A stretch of DNA of 64,000 nucleotides, taken from contig DPJA01000038.1 of NCBI GenBank assembly GCA_003543235.1, forward strand, positions 136,415-200,414, read 5' to 3'. Made by a program: the position numbers and the translations under genes. Below the pieces are notes generated by a model that made no database searches, was not told the DNA's origin, and was given only the letters and a program-made list of their open reading frames with translations. This document shows positions 36,806 through 46,319 of this stretch, piece by piece; the stretch's first letter is position 1, and each line of letters starts with the position of its first letter. Source of the stretch: Lachnospiraceae bacterium. GTDB taxonomy: Bacteria > Bacillota > Clostridia > Lachnospirales > Anaerotignaceae.

Positions 36806-36837
36806 AAGAGCTGACAGTTTTTACACCGTCAGCTCTT
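36806..36837. terminator. bidirectional intrinsic terminator
   Basis: AAGAGCTGAC (36806-36815) pairs perfectly with GTCAGCTCTT (36828-36837); ATTTTGTTT follows on the plus strand. It lies between convergent apbE and the aminotransferase gene. Confidence 0.8.
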
Positions 36838-36882
36838 ATTTTGTTTCCCATTTTCTGCCATCTATCTGTTAATATTACCATA

Positions 36883-38052
36883 TCACATTATGTGCTTTTT
36901 TACAAATATCTCAATTCGCTCTAAAGCTATTTTAATATCTTCTATAGAATATGCGTAAGAACAACGAATAAAGCCCTCCCCACATTCGCCAAAGGCTGTA
37001 CCTGGTACAACTGCCACCTTTTGGTCAAAGAGCAACTCTTTACAAAACTCCTTACTTGTCATTCCTGTCTTTTGGATACTTGGAAATACATAAAATGCCC
37101 CTCTTGGCTCAAAGCAATCTAGCCCCATTTCTCTAAAACGGCTTACCATAAGTCTTCGTCTTTCATCATAGGCATCTCGCATAGTTCCAACATCATCATT
37201 TCTTTTTTTGCTTATAAGTGCCTCTATACCTGCAAACTGGCTTGGCGTAGGTGCACACATAGTAATGTACTGATGAATTTTGTTCATATTAAAAATAAGT
37301 TCCTCGGGACCCGCAGCATAACCCAAACGCCATCCTGTCATTGCAAAGGCCTTAGAAAAACCGTTAAGAACAATGGTTCTTTCATACATTCCAGGTAAAG
37401 ATGCAATAGAAGTATGACGGGTACCATATGTCAACTCCGAATATATTTCATCACTAATTACAAGCAAATCATTTTCGATAACAATTTTAGAAATTGCCAA
37501 CAAGTCATCCTTTTCCATAATTCCGCCTGTGGGATTATTAGGGTATGGAAGTATAAGTGCCTTTGTTTTTGGTGTAATGTTAGCCTCCAGTTCCTCCTTA
37601 GTAAGTCTAAACTCGTCTTCTGCCTTCGTTACAATTGGCACTGCAACACCACCGCACATTGTTATACACGGCTTATAGCTAACATAAGATGGTTCTACAA
37701 CAAGTATTTCATCTCCTGCATTAATTATTGCACGCAGAGCAATATCAATACCTTCACTTGCACCTATGGTAACCAAAATTTGATTGTCTGGCGAATACCT
37801 TGTATCAATTTTTTCTTCGAGATAATCGGCGATGGCAACCCTAAGTTCTAACAACCCTGCATTGGATGAATATGATGTCATCCCCTTCTCTATGGAAGAA
37901 ATTGCCGCTTCTCGAACGTGCCACGGCGTTTCAAAATCTGGTTCACCTACACCAAGTGAAATGGCATCGTCCATCATGTTCGCCACTTCAAAAAATTCTC
38001 TTATACCCGAGCTTGGCATTTTCTTTATGTTATTTGCAATATATTTAGACAT
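36883..38052 (-). CDS. class I/II (fold type I) aminotransferase
   Basis: 389-residue PLP enzyme. The PLP lysine lies in GFSKAFAMTGWRLGY. Other motifs are PNNPTGG, ISDEIYSELTY and the substrate-carboxylate arginine in GFIRCSYA. It most resembles the PatA/aspartate-aromatic aminotransferase group, so an aspartate, aromatic or N-acetyl-diaminopimelate-type amino donor is plausible, but the substrate is not determined. It stands alone on its strand. The stretch 38053-38268 upstream shows no gene. Confidence 0.88.
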   Translation of the reverse strand: MSKYIANNIKKMPSSGIREFFEVANMMDDAISLGVGEPDFETPWHVREAAISSIEKGMTSYSSNAGLLELRVAIADYLEEKIDTRYSPDNQILVTIGASEGIDIALRAIINAGDEILVVEPSYVSYKPCITMCGGVAVPIVTKAEDEFRLTKEELEANITPKTKALILPYPNNPTGGIMEKDDLLAISKIVIENDLLVISDEIYSELTYGTRHTSIASLPGMYERTIVLNGFSKAFAMTGWRLGYAAGPEELIFNMNKIHQYITMCAPTPSQFAGIEALISKKRNDDVGTMRDAYDERRRLMVSRFREMGLDCFEPRGAFYVFPSIQKTGMTSKEFCKELLFDQKVAVVPGTAFGECGEGFIRCSYAYSIEDIKIALERIEIFVKKHIM

Positions 38053-38268
38053 AATAAACTCTCTCCATTAATAGTAAACCTCGTTGCATACTTTTAATTT
38101 ATACGTATTCGGTATATCAAATTATAATATCATATTTTAACACAGTTTATCTACACAAAAGTGAAAAGTTTTAAAAAAAATTGTTATTCCCTATATTTCA
38201 CTCATTTCTTCTGTTTTCCAACAAGCCTCAATAGTTTATAGCGTTATTCACTTTTTATATTGCAACTT

Positions 38269-39978
38269 CTAAATTTCTCTCATTAAATTAAATGTATTCA
38301 TCAAATTAAGTTTTCCATACCCCCATTGATTGTTTGGATATAACATATTTTCACTTCTAGTACATCCTCTTATTAGGTATGCCCTTATTTGATATGTACT
38401 TAACGAAATGTCATTTCCTTCCACCACGCCCCATTGCATCATAAGCACACACGCACCTGCAACTATGGCTGCTGAAGTACTTGTTCCATCCATTGTACCG
38501 TAACCACTTGGGTAAAATCCACCAACCCCCACTCCTGGTGCTACTAAATCTGGTCGTATGTCTAATGCTCTTGTTGGCCCCCAAGAGCTTTTAATATAAA
38601 GGCTATCATTTTCAACATTATATGAGCCACAGGAAATGGCACCTCTCATAGTTGAAGGAACAACAACCGTATTATATGGCGATGGCTCCAAGAATTCTAT
38701 AAACGGTGGTGAAAAACCCGTGATAGGCAACCACGCATGATAAGTTCCATCCAGAACAATATCTCCATGTACTGTTATTGTCCATATGCCTCTTGTCGCA
38801 TTTATAACCCTTACAACTGTAAGCTGATCTCCGCTGCCTTCAACAGGGAAAAAATAACTTACTATAACTTTTGAATTTTCAAGTACAAGCCTTAGGCGAG
38901 TAACTGTGCCACTTCTTGCTGCCACACGGCTTATAAGCTCTCCCGAAGGCGAACGTACAGATACAGACATACGGTCAGAAACCTTATTCCATATGGATGC
39001 GTTAATATCACCCCCATCACTGCCTACTCTTATATCTATATTTGATGTATCCCCTCTGGACAATAATTTCCCCTCAGCATGGTGCTTTGCCTGACTTTCG
39101 TTTCCAGCAGCAGTGCAAAGACAAACACCCCTAAGATTTGCAATTCCGCTAAGATATTCTTCAAACACACTGTACCCATCATGACTTCCAAAATTTGAAC
39201 CTAAACCAATGCAAATGACCACAGGTTTATTTAACTCAAGTGCTTTTTCCAAAATATATTCTACCCCCACAATAACTGCTGTGGATTCAAAAGCATTTTT
39301 TTGGTCGGGAGGTATGGAGAATTCTTCTAAATAAAAAGGACGTGCTTTTCTCAATTTAACTACAATTAACTCAGCATTTGGTGCAGCACCCGAAAAATCA
39401 CCCACTTCTCTTCCTACCGCTATTGATGCCAAAAAAGTTCCATGACCAGACTCATCCTTTTGTGGAACTATATCATAAGGATTATCTGATTTTAGTGCCT
39501 CATTTATCTGTGCATTTGTATATTCTGTTCCTATAGTATATCCGCCTGCGGGAGGATTTCCACTGCCTGTTTGGTCAAAGATATATTGAATTTTACTTGT
39601 TCCATCTTCATATATAAATGTATCCTTTGTGTAATCTATTCCTGTATCAACAATGCCAAAAAGCACCCCTTGCCCCCTTAAATATAAATATGGCTGTTGC
39701 TGAACCTGTATAATGCCACTTGCTTCAAGGCTTGGTCTGTCAAGTAATCCCAAAATTATTGAAAGCGAACTTATATAACTTGTTCCTAGATGGTCCACAA
39801 CACTTTGATAGTAAGCTCTATCCACATATGCAAGCATATACCTGCCTGCTAAAATTTTTGTTACAACAATTTCAGGGTGGTCAACTAAAAACTCATCAAA
39901 ATATTCGCTTCGTCTTACAATAAAATCCACCGTGGTGGGTGACATAAAAAAATCAATATCTGGTATGTTTTCATCCAT
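38269..39978 (-). CDS. subtilisin-like germination protease, Csp family (second)
   Basis: 569 residues, no signal peptide. An N-terminal prodomain (about 1-95) precedes an S8 domain with an intact triad: D111 (GIVDTGID), H179 (DESGHGT) and S500 (MDGTSTSAA). Between His and Ser is the large insertion (about 300-440, jelly-roll-like) that marks Csp proteases. In clostridia Csp proteases in the spore cortex cleave pro-SleC to start cortex breakdown. It lies 10 nt after the first Csp gene, so the two are an operon, divergent from sleC. Other Csp-like S8 proteases of unknown role exist in Lachnospiraceae, so a germination role is inferred from context. Confidence 0.8.
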   Translation of the reverse strand: MDENIPDIDFFMSPTTVDFIVRRSEYFDEFLVDHPEIVVTKILAGRYMLAYVDRAYYQSVVDHLGTSYISSLSIILGLLDRPSLEASGIIQVQQQPYLYLRGQGVLFGIVDTGIDYTKDTFIYEDGTSKIQYIFDQTGSGNPPAGGYTIGTEYTNAQINEALKSDNPYDIVPQKDESGHGTFLASIAVGREVGDFSGAAPNAELIVVKLRKARPFYLEEFSIPPDQKNAFESTAVIVGVEYILEKALELNKPVVICIGLGSNFGSHDGYSVFEEYLSGIANLRGVCLCTAAGNESQAKHHAEGKLLSRGDTSNIDIRVGSDGGDINASIWNKVSDRMSVSVRSPSGELISRVAARSGTVTRLRLVLENSKVIVSYFFPVEGSGDQLTVVRVINATRGIWTITVHGDIVLDGTYHAWLPITGFSPPFIEFLEPSPYNTVVVPSTMRGAISCGSYNVENDSLYIKSSWGPTRALDIRPDLVAPGVGVGGFYPSGYGTMDGTSTSAAIVAGACVLMMQWGVVEGNDISLSTYQIRAYLIRGCTRSENMLYPNNQWGYGKLNLMNTFNLMREI

Positions 39979-39988
39979 ATATAATCAT

Positions 39989-41701
39989 CTACCCCTCTGT
40001 ATAATCAACTAGAATCTCCATTGTAGTGCAAAGGCTTAAAATACCATAGCCCCATATATAATTAGGATATTCAATCAAAAATTGGCGAGAAGCACCTTTT
40101 TGTAAAAATGCTTTAACTCTCTGTCCATATAAAAAAGGGTCATTTTTATTTACTATTCCCCATTGCATCATAAGTGCCGCCGAACCTGTTGAAAACGGAG
40201 CAGCCATACTTGTTCCTGTGAAGGAATCATATCCGCCGCCTACCTTTGCTGTTGTAATATCTACAGCTGGAGCCACAAAATCCGGTTTTACCTGCATACC
40301 TTTTTCTATATATCCACGCCCAGAAAAATCCGCACTAATTCCAACCCATGCGTTATATCCTCCAACTGCAATAATATTGCTGGCTGTAGATGGAATAGTC
40401 AATGTTGTATCTATAGATGGTTGTAAAAAAAAAGTACTGTTTTTAACGTCCTCTACTGTTGGCAACCACATATTAATCTGACCATCTACAATATTATTGC
40501 CATTTATCACAATGCTCCAATCACCCGATGGTATAGGCATATTAATGCCCTGCAAAACAATATATATCTCCTGTTCTGTTCTATAATGTGTTGGCTGTAC
40601 AAGTATAACCGATACCCTAACCCCATCAATCACTGAACTTTCACTTGTTTCTATCTGCCGTATAACTCCCGTTGATTTTCCACTTGGTGATATAACTTCA
40701 AATGTCATATCATCCACAAAATTTTTCCATAACGTAATATATATTTTTCCTACATTTCCTGGAGTAACAAACTCCGCTCTTATTTCTTCACCATTATTAA
40801 TCTTTTTGGCGAAATGATGCCCAGCCGAGCCTTCATTACCTGTCGCAACTGAAATAACTGTTTTCCACTTTTCTGCAACGGCATCAATATATTCTTCAAA
40901 TAGTGAGTTTCCCAAATGTGAACCATTGTTTGTTCCGTAACTTAAATTTATTGAAACTGGCATATTCATATTTTCCGCTTTATCCAAAATATATTTTATA
41001 GCACGCATTATTTCCGTAGTTCTTGCAAAATTCTCACTCCCTCTACTTCCTAGCTTAACAACTATTATGCACGCTTCATAAGCAACACCCTTTTGCAACC
41101 CTCCGCTTCCACGCCCATTTCCTGCCGCAATTCCTGCAACCGCTGTACCATGCCCTGCCGTATCACGGCTTGGTACTATTTCATATGGATTTTCACTTTC
41201 CAAAGCCAAATTTATCTGTTCATTTGTATATTCAGCACCACTCCTAAACCCTAATGGAGGTGTACCTTCTCCCAATTGGTCCCATATGGAAATAATACGG
41301 CTTGTGCCATCATCATTAATAAAGTCGGAATGAGTATAGTCAATTCCTGAGTCTATAATGCCTACTATAGTTCCTGCTCCACTTAAATTAAACCCAGTAG
41401 GTCTTTGAACTGGTGTTATACAGGCAGCATCAAGACTGCGTCGCAAAAAATAGGTAAGCATTTTTGGCAATTCGAAATAATTCACTTCTTTATACGTATA
41501 TAGTTTCCATACTTCATTAATATTTATAGTTACAATTGCGTAGCCTTCGCTTAAAATTTCAACTTCAGCACCTGTACCTTCTTTAATTTTCATAATATCT
41601 CCACTATATTTAACTATCACCTCTAAGTTCCCTTCATTTTCCAGAACTCCAGGCTCAAGACGCATAATTGCATCTACATCTAAAGGATAACTATAGGGCA
41701 T
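39989..41701 (-). CDS. subtilisin-like germination protease, Csp family (first)
   Basis: 570 residues counted from the ATG at 41701; the frame extends to an in-frame TTG at 41707, but GGAGAG is better placed for the ATG. A prodomain (about 1-93) is followed by the S8 domain with D117 (GIIDSGID), H184 (DTAGHGT) and S498 (FTGTSMAAP); the oxyanion Asn lies in ATGNEGS. The Csp-type internal insertion is present. It is about as long as the next gene's product and similar throughout, so the pair looks like a tandem duplication that has diverged. A sporulation-type -10 element lies upstream. Confidence 0.8.
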   Translation of the reverse strand: MPYSYPLDVDAIMRLEPGVLENEGNLEVIVKYSGDIMKIKEGTGAEVEILSEGYAIVTININEVWKLYTYKEVNYFELPKMLTYFLRRSLDAACITPVQRPTGFNLSGAGTIVGIIDSGIDYTHSDFINDDGTSRIISIWDQLGEGTPPLGFRSGAEYTNEQINLALESENPYEIVPSRDTAGHGTAVAGIAAGNGRGSGGLQKGVAYEACIIVVKLGSRGSENFARTTEIMRAIKYILDKAENMNMPVSINLSYGTNNGSHLGNSLFEEYIDAVAEKWKTVISVATGNEGSAGHHFAKKINNGEEIRAEFVTPGNVGKIYITLWKNFVDDMTFEVISPSGKSTGVIRQIETSESSVIDGVRVSVILVQPTHYRTEQEIYIVLQGINMPIPSGDWSIVINGNNIVDGQINMWLPTVEDVKNSTFFLQPSIDTTLTIPSTASNIIAVGGYNAWVGISADFSGRGYIEKGMQVKPDFVAPAVDITTAKVGGGYDSFTGTSMAAPFSTGSAALMMQWGIVNKNDPFLYGQRVKAFLQKGASRQFLIEYPNYIWGYGILSLCTTMEILVDYTEG

Positions 41702-41732
41702 AAACAACTCTCCAAATTTACACGTTTAAAAT

Positions 41733-41740
41733 ATTATATG
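41733..41740 (-). promoter_or_regulatory. possible mother-cell sporulation (sigma-E/K-like) -10 for the csp pair
   Basis: CATATAAT fits the CATAnnnT -10 of sigma-E/sigma-K promoters, with GTTATTT 14 nt upstream as a weak -35. It would give a leader of about 25 nt. The match is short, so this is tentative. Confidence 0.4.
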
Positions 41741-41809
41741 ATTTTTTGCACTCAAAATAACTTTATCCTTAATCATATTAATATTTTTGTAAAAAGTCAG
41801 TGCCTTGCA

Positions 41810-41817
41810 CATATACT
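41810..41817 (+). promoter_or_regulatory. possible sporulation -10 for sleC
   Basis: CATATACT fits CATAnnnT, 22 nt before the sleC ATG. A sigma-A reading (TTGTAA, 17-nt spacer, CATATA) is also possible, so the sigma class is undecided. Confidence 0.35.
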
Positions 41818-41838
41818 TAAATTGGAGGTGATTTTTAT

Positions 41839-43098
41839 ATGCGAAGATATATATATGCAAATGAAACGGTAGATACTGGACGTCTACAGGTAAACGTGTA
41901 TTCAAACAATGTGAGTACACCTATTGATAATGCAACAATACGTATTGCACCACGAACCAACGGAAAAATTGTTGATGAAATTGTAACAAATTCATCAGGT
42001 CAAACCCCTATAATGGACCTTGCTGCACCACCATTGGAGTTTTCTCAAAGCCCTGGTGAACCTAAGCCGTACTCCGAATATGATTTATTTGTAATGAATG
42101 AAGGTCACGAGGCTGTTATGGTTGAAGGTGTTCAAATCTTGCCAAATGCCACTGCTATTCAAAACGTGACCCTTACACCAATTTCAAATGATACACTTCA
42201 AACACAAAAGGTTGATATTGAAGAGCATACTTTATGGGGAGTTTTTCCGCCAAAAATAATGGAAGATGAAGTAAAGCCGCTTCCAGAATCACTTGGATTT
42301 GTTGTTCTGCCTGAGCCTGTTATACCAGAATTTGTGGTAGTGCATAACGGAGTTCCAACAGATAAAAATGCAGAAAATTTTTGGGTGCCGTTTAAAGACT
42401 ATATTAAAAACGTTGCTAGCTGTGAAATTTATTCTACCTGGCCAATAGCAAGTTTATATGCTAATATTCTTGCCATACTATCCTTTACGCTTAATAGAGT
42501 GTATACAGAATGGTATAGGGGAAAAGGCTTTGATTTTACCCTTACTAACAATACTGCCTTTGATCAGGCCTTCTCCTATGGGCGAAATATTTTCCAAGAA
42601 ATATCTGTTATTGTAGACGAAATGTTTACATCCTTTATTACAAGACCTGGTATCGGTCAGCCATTATTTACACAATACTGTGATGGTTCAAGGGTGCGTT
42701 GTCCAGATGCACTAGAACAATGGGGAACAAAATCTCTAGCCGAAAGTGGTTATGATGCAATTGGTATACTTAAACATTATTATGGCGAAAACATATTTTT
42801 AATGCAGGCTCAAAAAGTTTCTGGTGTACCTATGTCTTATCCAGGAGCACCACTGCAAACTGGTTCTTCAGGGGCATCAGTACGAACAATACAACAGCAG
42901 TTAAACGAAATCTCCAACAACTATCCTGCAATAAATAAAATAAGAGTAGATGGAGTTTTCGGCGAACAAACTCGTACAGCTGTTGAAACATTTCAAAAAA
43001 TATTTGATTTGCCTGCATCAGGCATTGTCGATTTTTCAACTTGGTATACAATATCAAACATATATGTTGCTGTAACAAAACTGGCGGAGCTTAACTAA
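41839..43098 (+). CDS. sleC: spore cortex-lytic enzyme SleC (precursor)
   Basis: 419 residues, about the size of clostridial SleC. An N-terminal pre/pro region (GRLQVNVYSNN...NSSGQTPIMDL, about 1-130) is followed by a conserved core (VPFKDYIKNVASCEIYSTW, LNRVYTEWYRGKGFDFT, YCDGSRVRCPDALEQWG) and a C-terminal peptidoglycan-binding domain (VDGVFGEQTRTAVETFQ, about 350-410). SleC degrades the spore cortex after a Csp protease removes its propeptide. The adjacent divergent csp genes fit this. GGAGGTGAT is the ribosome site. Confidence 0.88.
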   Translation: MRRYIYANETVDTGRLQVNVYSNNVSTPIDNATIRIAPRTNGKIVDEIVTNSSGQTPIMDLAAPPLEFSQSPGEPKPYSEYDLFVMNEGHEAVMVEGVQILPNATAIQNVTLTPISNDTLQTQKVDIEEHTLWGVFPPKIMEDEVKPLPESLGFVVLPEPVIPEFVVVHNGVPTDKNAENFWVPFKDYIKNVASCEIYSTWPIASLYANILAILSFTLNRVYTEWYRGKGFDFTLTNNTAFDQAFSYGRNIFQEISVIVDEMFTSFITRPGIGQPLFTQYCDGSRVRCPDALEQWGTKSLAESGYDAIGILKHYYGENIFLMQAQKVSGVPMSYPGAPLQTGSSGASVRTIQQQLNEISNNYPAINKIRVDGVFGEQTRTAVETFQKIFDLPASGIVDFSTWYTISNIYVAVTKLAELN

Positions 43099-43110
43099 CT
43101 TCAGCAAACA

Positions 43111-43154
43111 AAAACCCTTAGCAATCAGTTTATATTCTGATTGCTAAGGGTTTT
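43111..43154. terminator. strong bidirectional terminator
   Basis: 18-bp perfect stem (43111-43128 with 43137-43154, 8-nt loop) with A/T-rich flanks, between the convergent sleC and spoIVA genes. Confidence 0.9.
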
Positions 43155-43195
43155 AAATAATCTTTAAATTAAATCCTCATCCTACTTTTATATTC

Positions 43196-44674
43196 TTAAA
43201 GCAAAATGCAAATAAGCCCGCCACTTCCCTCGTTAATAATTTTTTCAAGAGTTTCCTGCAACTTAAATTGGGCATCCTGTGGCATTCTGTACAACTTATT
43301 GTTCATCCCCTCTGTAACTAGAGATTCAAGACTTCTACCAAACAAATTAAGCTCCCAAATCTTCTGCGGATTTTCTTTATATTCCTTTTTCAGCTCCTCA
43401 ATATAACTTATGGTCTGTTCTTCACTTCCGATTATTGGATTAACCTCAGCCTCGATATCCGCCTTAATAAGGTGCATACTTCTGCCCCTGGCTTTAAGAC
43501 GAATTCCATAGCGTGAACCTTGCCTATAAAGCTCAGGCTCATCCAAAACAATATCACTAAACTGCGGTGCAACAATACCATAGCCTTTTCTTTGGGCATC
43601 CGCCATTGCAAGCTTCATCTTTTCATAGCCTTCCCTTACCCCTGACAATTCTTTAATGACAGAAATAAGCTGATAATCATTTTCCAGCGGAATATTAAGT
43701 GTTTCACTTAAAACCTTGTAGAACAAACCATCCTCCATAGCTATTTCTGCCACGGCACTGCCATCTCCAAGACATATTTCATCAATGTAGGCTTTTCGTA
43801 TGTAAGGGCTATCCTCCAAAAGAGCAACAGCTTTTTTAACATCGTCTATCTTGTTTATATTTTTCATCATTACTTTGAATGTCTCTGCAAGGTCTTTTTT
43901 TATGTAGTGGTCAAATTCCAATGTATCTAACCAATTTGGCAAATTGAAACAAACCTCCATAACTGGAAATTGAAGAAGAACATTTTCCAAAATTTCATTA
44001 ATATCGTCCTCTTTAAGCTGTGCACAGTTAACTGCCAAAACTTTAACTCCATATTCATATTCCATTTCATCTCTAAGTTGAGTTGTTTCTGCGGAATATG
44101 GATGAGTAGAATTAAGCAGGACTATAAACGGCTTGTTAAGGTTTTTAAGTTCACCAATTACCCTTACTTCTGCATCTTTATAATTTTCTACAGGTATATC
44201 AGTAATGCTTCCATCAGTTGTAACCACTATACCTATGGTGGAATGGTCATTAATAACCTTTTGTGTTCCAAGTTCTGCGGCTTTTTCAAAGGGCATAGGC
44301 TCCGAACTCCATGGAGTATTTACCATACGTGGTTCATCACCGTCCATATGTCCCTCTGCACCCTTTACCAAATACCCAACACAGTCTATCATGCGTACAT
44401 TAAGGCTTATATTATCGCCCACTGTAATTTTGACAGGCTCATTAGGTATAAATTTAGGCTCGGTAGTCATAATTGTTCTTCCTGACGCACTTTGTGGCAA
44501 TTCATCTTTTGTACGTGTCCTGGTGTACTCATCTTCAATGTTTTTAAGCACAGCTAAGTCCATAAACCTCTTGATAAACGTAGATTTTCCCGTTCGCACT
44601 CCGCCAATAACACCTATGTATATATTTCCTCCTGTTCTTTCTGCAATGTCTTTATAAATATCGTATTGTTCCAT
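43196..44674 (-). CDS. spoIVA: stage IV sporulation protein A (coat-basement ATPase)
   Basis: 492 residues, the standard size. The N-terminal GTPase-like fold has Walker A GVIGGVRTGKST (residues 21-32), used by SpoIVA to hydrolyse ATP and polymerise on the forespore surface. The sensor and middle regions follow, with the C-terminus rich in small and hydrophobic residues (GGLICILL) that anchors to SpoVM and the membrane. Made in the mother cell under sigma-E in known spore-formers; a matching promoter lies at 44716-44744. Starts at the ATG 9 nt after AGGAGGG. Confidence 0.96.
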   Translation of the reverse strand: MEQYDIYKDIAERTGGNIYIGVIGGVRTGKSTFIKRFMDLAVLKNIEDEYTRTRTKDELPQSASGRTIMTTEPKFIPNEPVKITVGDNISLNVRMIDCVGYLVKGAEGHMDGDEPRMVNTPWSSEPMPFEKAAELGTQKVINDHSTIGIVVTTDGSITDIPVENYKDAEVRVIGELKNLNKPFIVLLNSTHPYSAETTQLRDEMEYEYGVKVLAVNCAQLKEDDINEILENVLLQFPVMEVCFNLPNWLDTLEFDHYIKKDLAETFKVMMKNINKIDDVKKAVALLEDSPYIRKAYIDEICLGDGSAVAEIAMEDGLFYKVLSETLNIPLENDYQLISVIKELSGVREGYEKMKLAMADAQRKGYGIVAPQFSDIVLDEPELYRQGSRYGIRLKARGRSMHLIKADIEAEVNPIIGSEEQTISYIEELKKEYKENPQKIWELNLFGRSLESLVTEGMNNKLYRMPQDAQFKLQETLEKIINEGSGGLICILL

Positions 44675-44683
44675 AAAAAAAAT

Positions 44684-44730
44684 CCCTCCTTATATAAAAT
44701 GTATCCATACAATTTAATATATGTGGAGGG
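44684..44730 (-). promoter_or_regulatory. spoIVA leader: hairpin sequestering the ribosome site in read-through RNA
   Basis: On the minus strand CCCTCC (44730-44725) is complementary to the spoIVA ribosome site GGAGGG (44689-44684). The pairing extends through A/T pairs on the outside, and an inner TGTAT/ATACA hairpin lies between. T8 follows, so the structure also looks like a terminator for ywbE. The anti-ribosome-site arm lies upstream of the start point expected from the sigma-E promoter. Confidence 0.6.
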
Positions 44731-44744
44731 TTTTTCGTATATTC
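44716..44744 (-). promoter_or_regulatory. probable sigma-E promoter of spoIVA
   Basis: GAATATA (44744-44738), 14-nt spacer, CATATATT (44723-44716), a good fit to the sigma-E pattern (ATA-type -35, CATAnnnT -10). The start would be near 44709, about 35 nt before the ATG. Confidence 0.6.
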
Positions 44745-44747
44745 AAT

Positions 44748-44942
44748 TTATTCCAATATTTCTTGCACTCTTCCAACCTGACCATCCTCCAACATAACTT
44801 TTATGCCATGAGGATGTGTTGGGCTATTTGTTAAAATTTTTTTAACAACACCTCTAGTAAGTTTTCCCGTACGCTGGTCTGCCTTTAACACAATGTCAAC
44901 TTTTTTGCCTATTTCTATAAATTTTCTAGTTTTTCCGTCCAT
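44748..44942 (-). CDS. YwbE family protein (DUF2196)
   Basis: 64 residues, a complete small basic protein of the YwbE family (GKKVDIVLKADQRTGKLTRGVVKKILTNSPTHPHGIKV). It is probably a KOW/SH3-like beta fold; function unknown. It lies upstream of spoIVA on the same strand, with a hairpin between them that may end its transcript. Confidence 0.85.
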   Translation of the reverse strand: MDGKTRKFIEIGKKVDIVLKADQRTGKLTRGVVKKILTNSPTHPHGIKVMLEDGQVGRVQEILE

Positions 44943-45040
44943 AATTCTCCTTTTGGTTTGAATTTACAATAAATTTCAAATGTTAAAAAAAGAATGCCTT
45001 GTAATTTATACCAGTGCATCCTTTTTTATTTCATTTTTTG

Positions 45041-46279
45041 TTATACCATTTTAGCCATAATACGTGCATCTTTTTTATCTTCCAACTTAGAAACTATAAG
45101 AGCACATGCGGCATCTCCTGTGATGTTTACTGATGTACGCCCCATATCAAATATTCGGTCTACACCTGCAACAAGAGCAATACCCTCAACAGGTAAACCT
45201 ACGCTTTGCAATACCATAGCCAACATAATCATACCTGCACCAGGCACACCTGCTGTACCAATAGATGCAAGGGTTGCTGTTAAAATAATTGTTAACTGCT
45301 GTGACATCGTTAAATTTATTCCATAGCATGTCGCAATAAATACAGCACTTAATCCTTGATAAATTGCAGTTCCGTCCATATTTATGGTTGCACCCAAAGG
45401 TAATACAAAGCTTGCTATGTCTTTTCGTGCACCTAATTTTTCAACACACTCCAAGTTAAGTGGCAACGCACCAACTGAAGACGCACTTGAAAAAGCCATC
45501 ATAATTGCAGGCATCATGCCTTTAAAAAATGTTATAGGGTGAATGCCTACAAATCCTTTTAATGTTAAGGAATAGACTATTACTGCATGTGCAATATAGG
45601 CAATATAAGCAACTAACAAAACCAATGCCAAACTTCCTAATATGCTTGCTCCATTTGTAGCAACCACTGGTACAATAAGACAAAATACACCTATTGGGCT
45701 AAGCTGAATAATTGAATCCATAATTTTCATAGAAACTTCATTGGCACTCTCCACAAAATCGCTAAAAGGTTTTCCTTTCTCTCCTGCCATAATGGTGCCA
45801 AAGCCAAAAAATAAAGCCATTACAATAACCTGTAGCATAGTTGCATTGCTCATTGGTGAAATTATGTTGTCTGGGAAAATATTTATAAGTGTTTCAATGA
45901 AGCCAGGTGCCTCTGCTGCTGTATATTCAAGCCCTGCTGTAGAAAGCTGTATAAAAGAGCCTTTGAAAATATTTGCAAAAAAAAGTCCAACAAAAACTGC
46001 AAATGACGTAGTACACATATAATATAATATGGTTTTTATACCAACACTGCCAACCTTACGCAGGTCACTCATAGAAATTACACCTGTCATGATAGAAAAC
46101 ATAACTATAGGCACTACAATAAATTTAATTAAATTTAAAAATAAAGTACCAAATGGCTTAATGTAATTATTTGCAAATTCGGGATTACCTGTAAACATAA
46201 GTCCTACTGCTATGCCCAACGCAAGACCAATAAAAATCCATACTGCGAGAGACATTTTTTTCTTTCTTTCCATAATCAC
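45041..46279 (-). CDS. dicarboxylate/amino acid:cation symporter (DAACS family)
   Basis: 412-residue secondary transporter with eight predicted helices and two re-entrant loops. Family motifs are the serine-rich SSASSVGALPLN at about 263-274, GATINMDGTAIY and the substrate-binding DRIFDMGRTSVNITGD. It takes up glutamate/aspartate or C4-dicarboxylates with Na+ or H+; the exact substrate is not determined. It has its own promoter (46320-46349). Confidence 0.92.
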   Translation of the reverse strand: MIMERKKKMSLAVWIFIGLALGIAVGLMFTGNPEFANNYIKPFGTLFLNLIKFIVVPIVMFSIMTGVISMSDLRKVGSVGIKTILYYMCTTSFAVFVGLFFANIFKGSFIQLSTAGLEYTAAEAPGFIETLINIFPDNIISPMSNATMLQVIVMALFFGFGTIMAGEKGKPFSDFVESANEVSMKIMDSIIQLSPIGVFCLIVPVVATNGASILGSLALVLLVAYIAYIAHAVIVYSLTLKGFVGIHPITFFKGMMPAIMMAFSSASSVGALPLNLECVEKLGARKDIASFVLPLGATINMDGTAIYQGLSAVFIATCYGINLTMSQQLTIILTATLASIGTAGVPGAGMIMLAMVLQSVGLPVEGIALVAGVDRIFDMGRTSVNITGDAACALIVSKLEDKKDARIMAKMV

Positions 46280-46319
46280 TTTCTCCTTTTAGTTCGTTTG
46301 TCATTTTTACACAGCCCCT

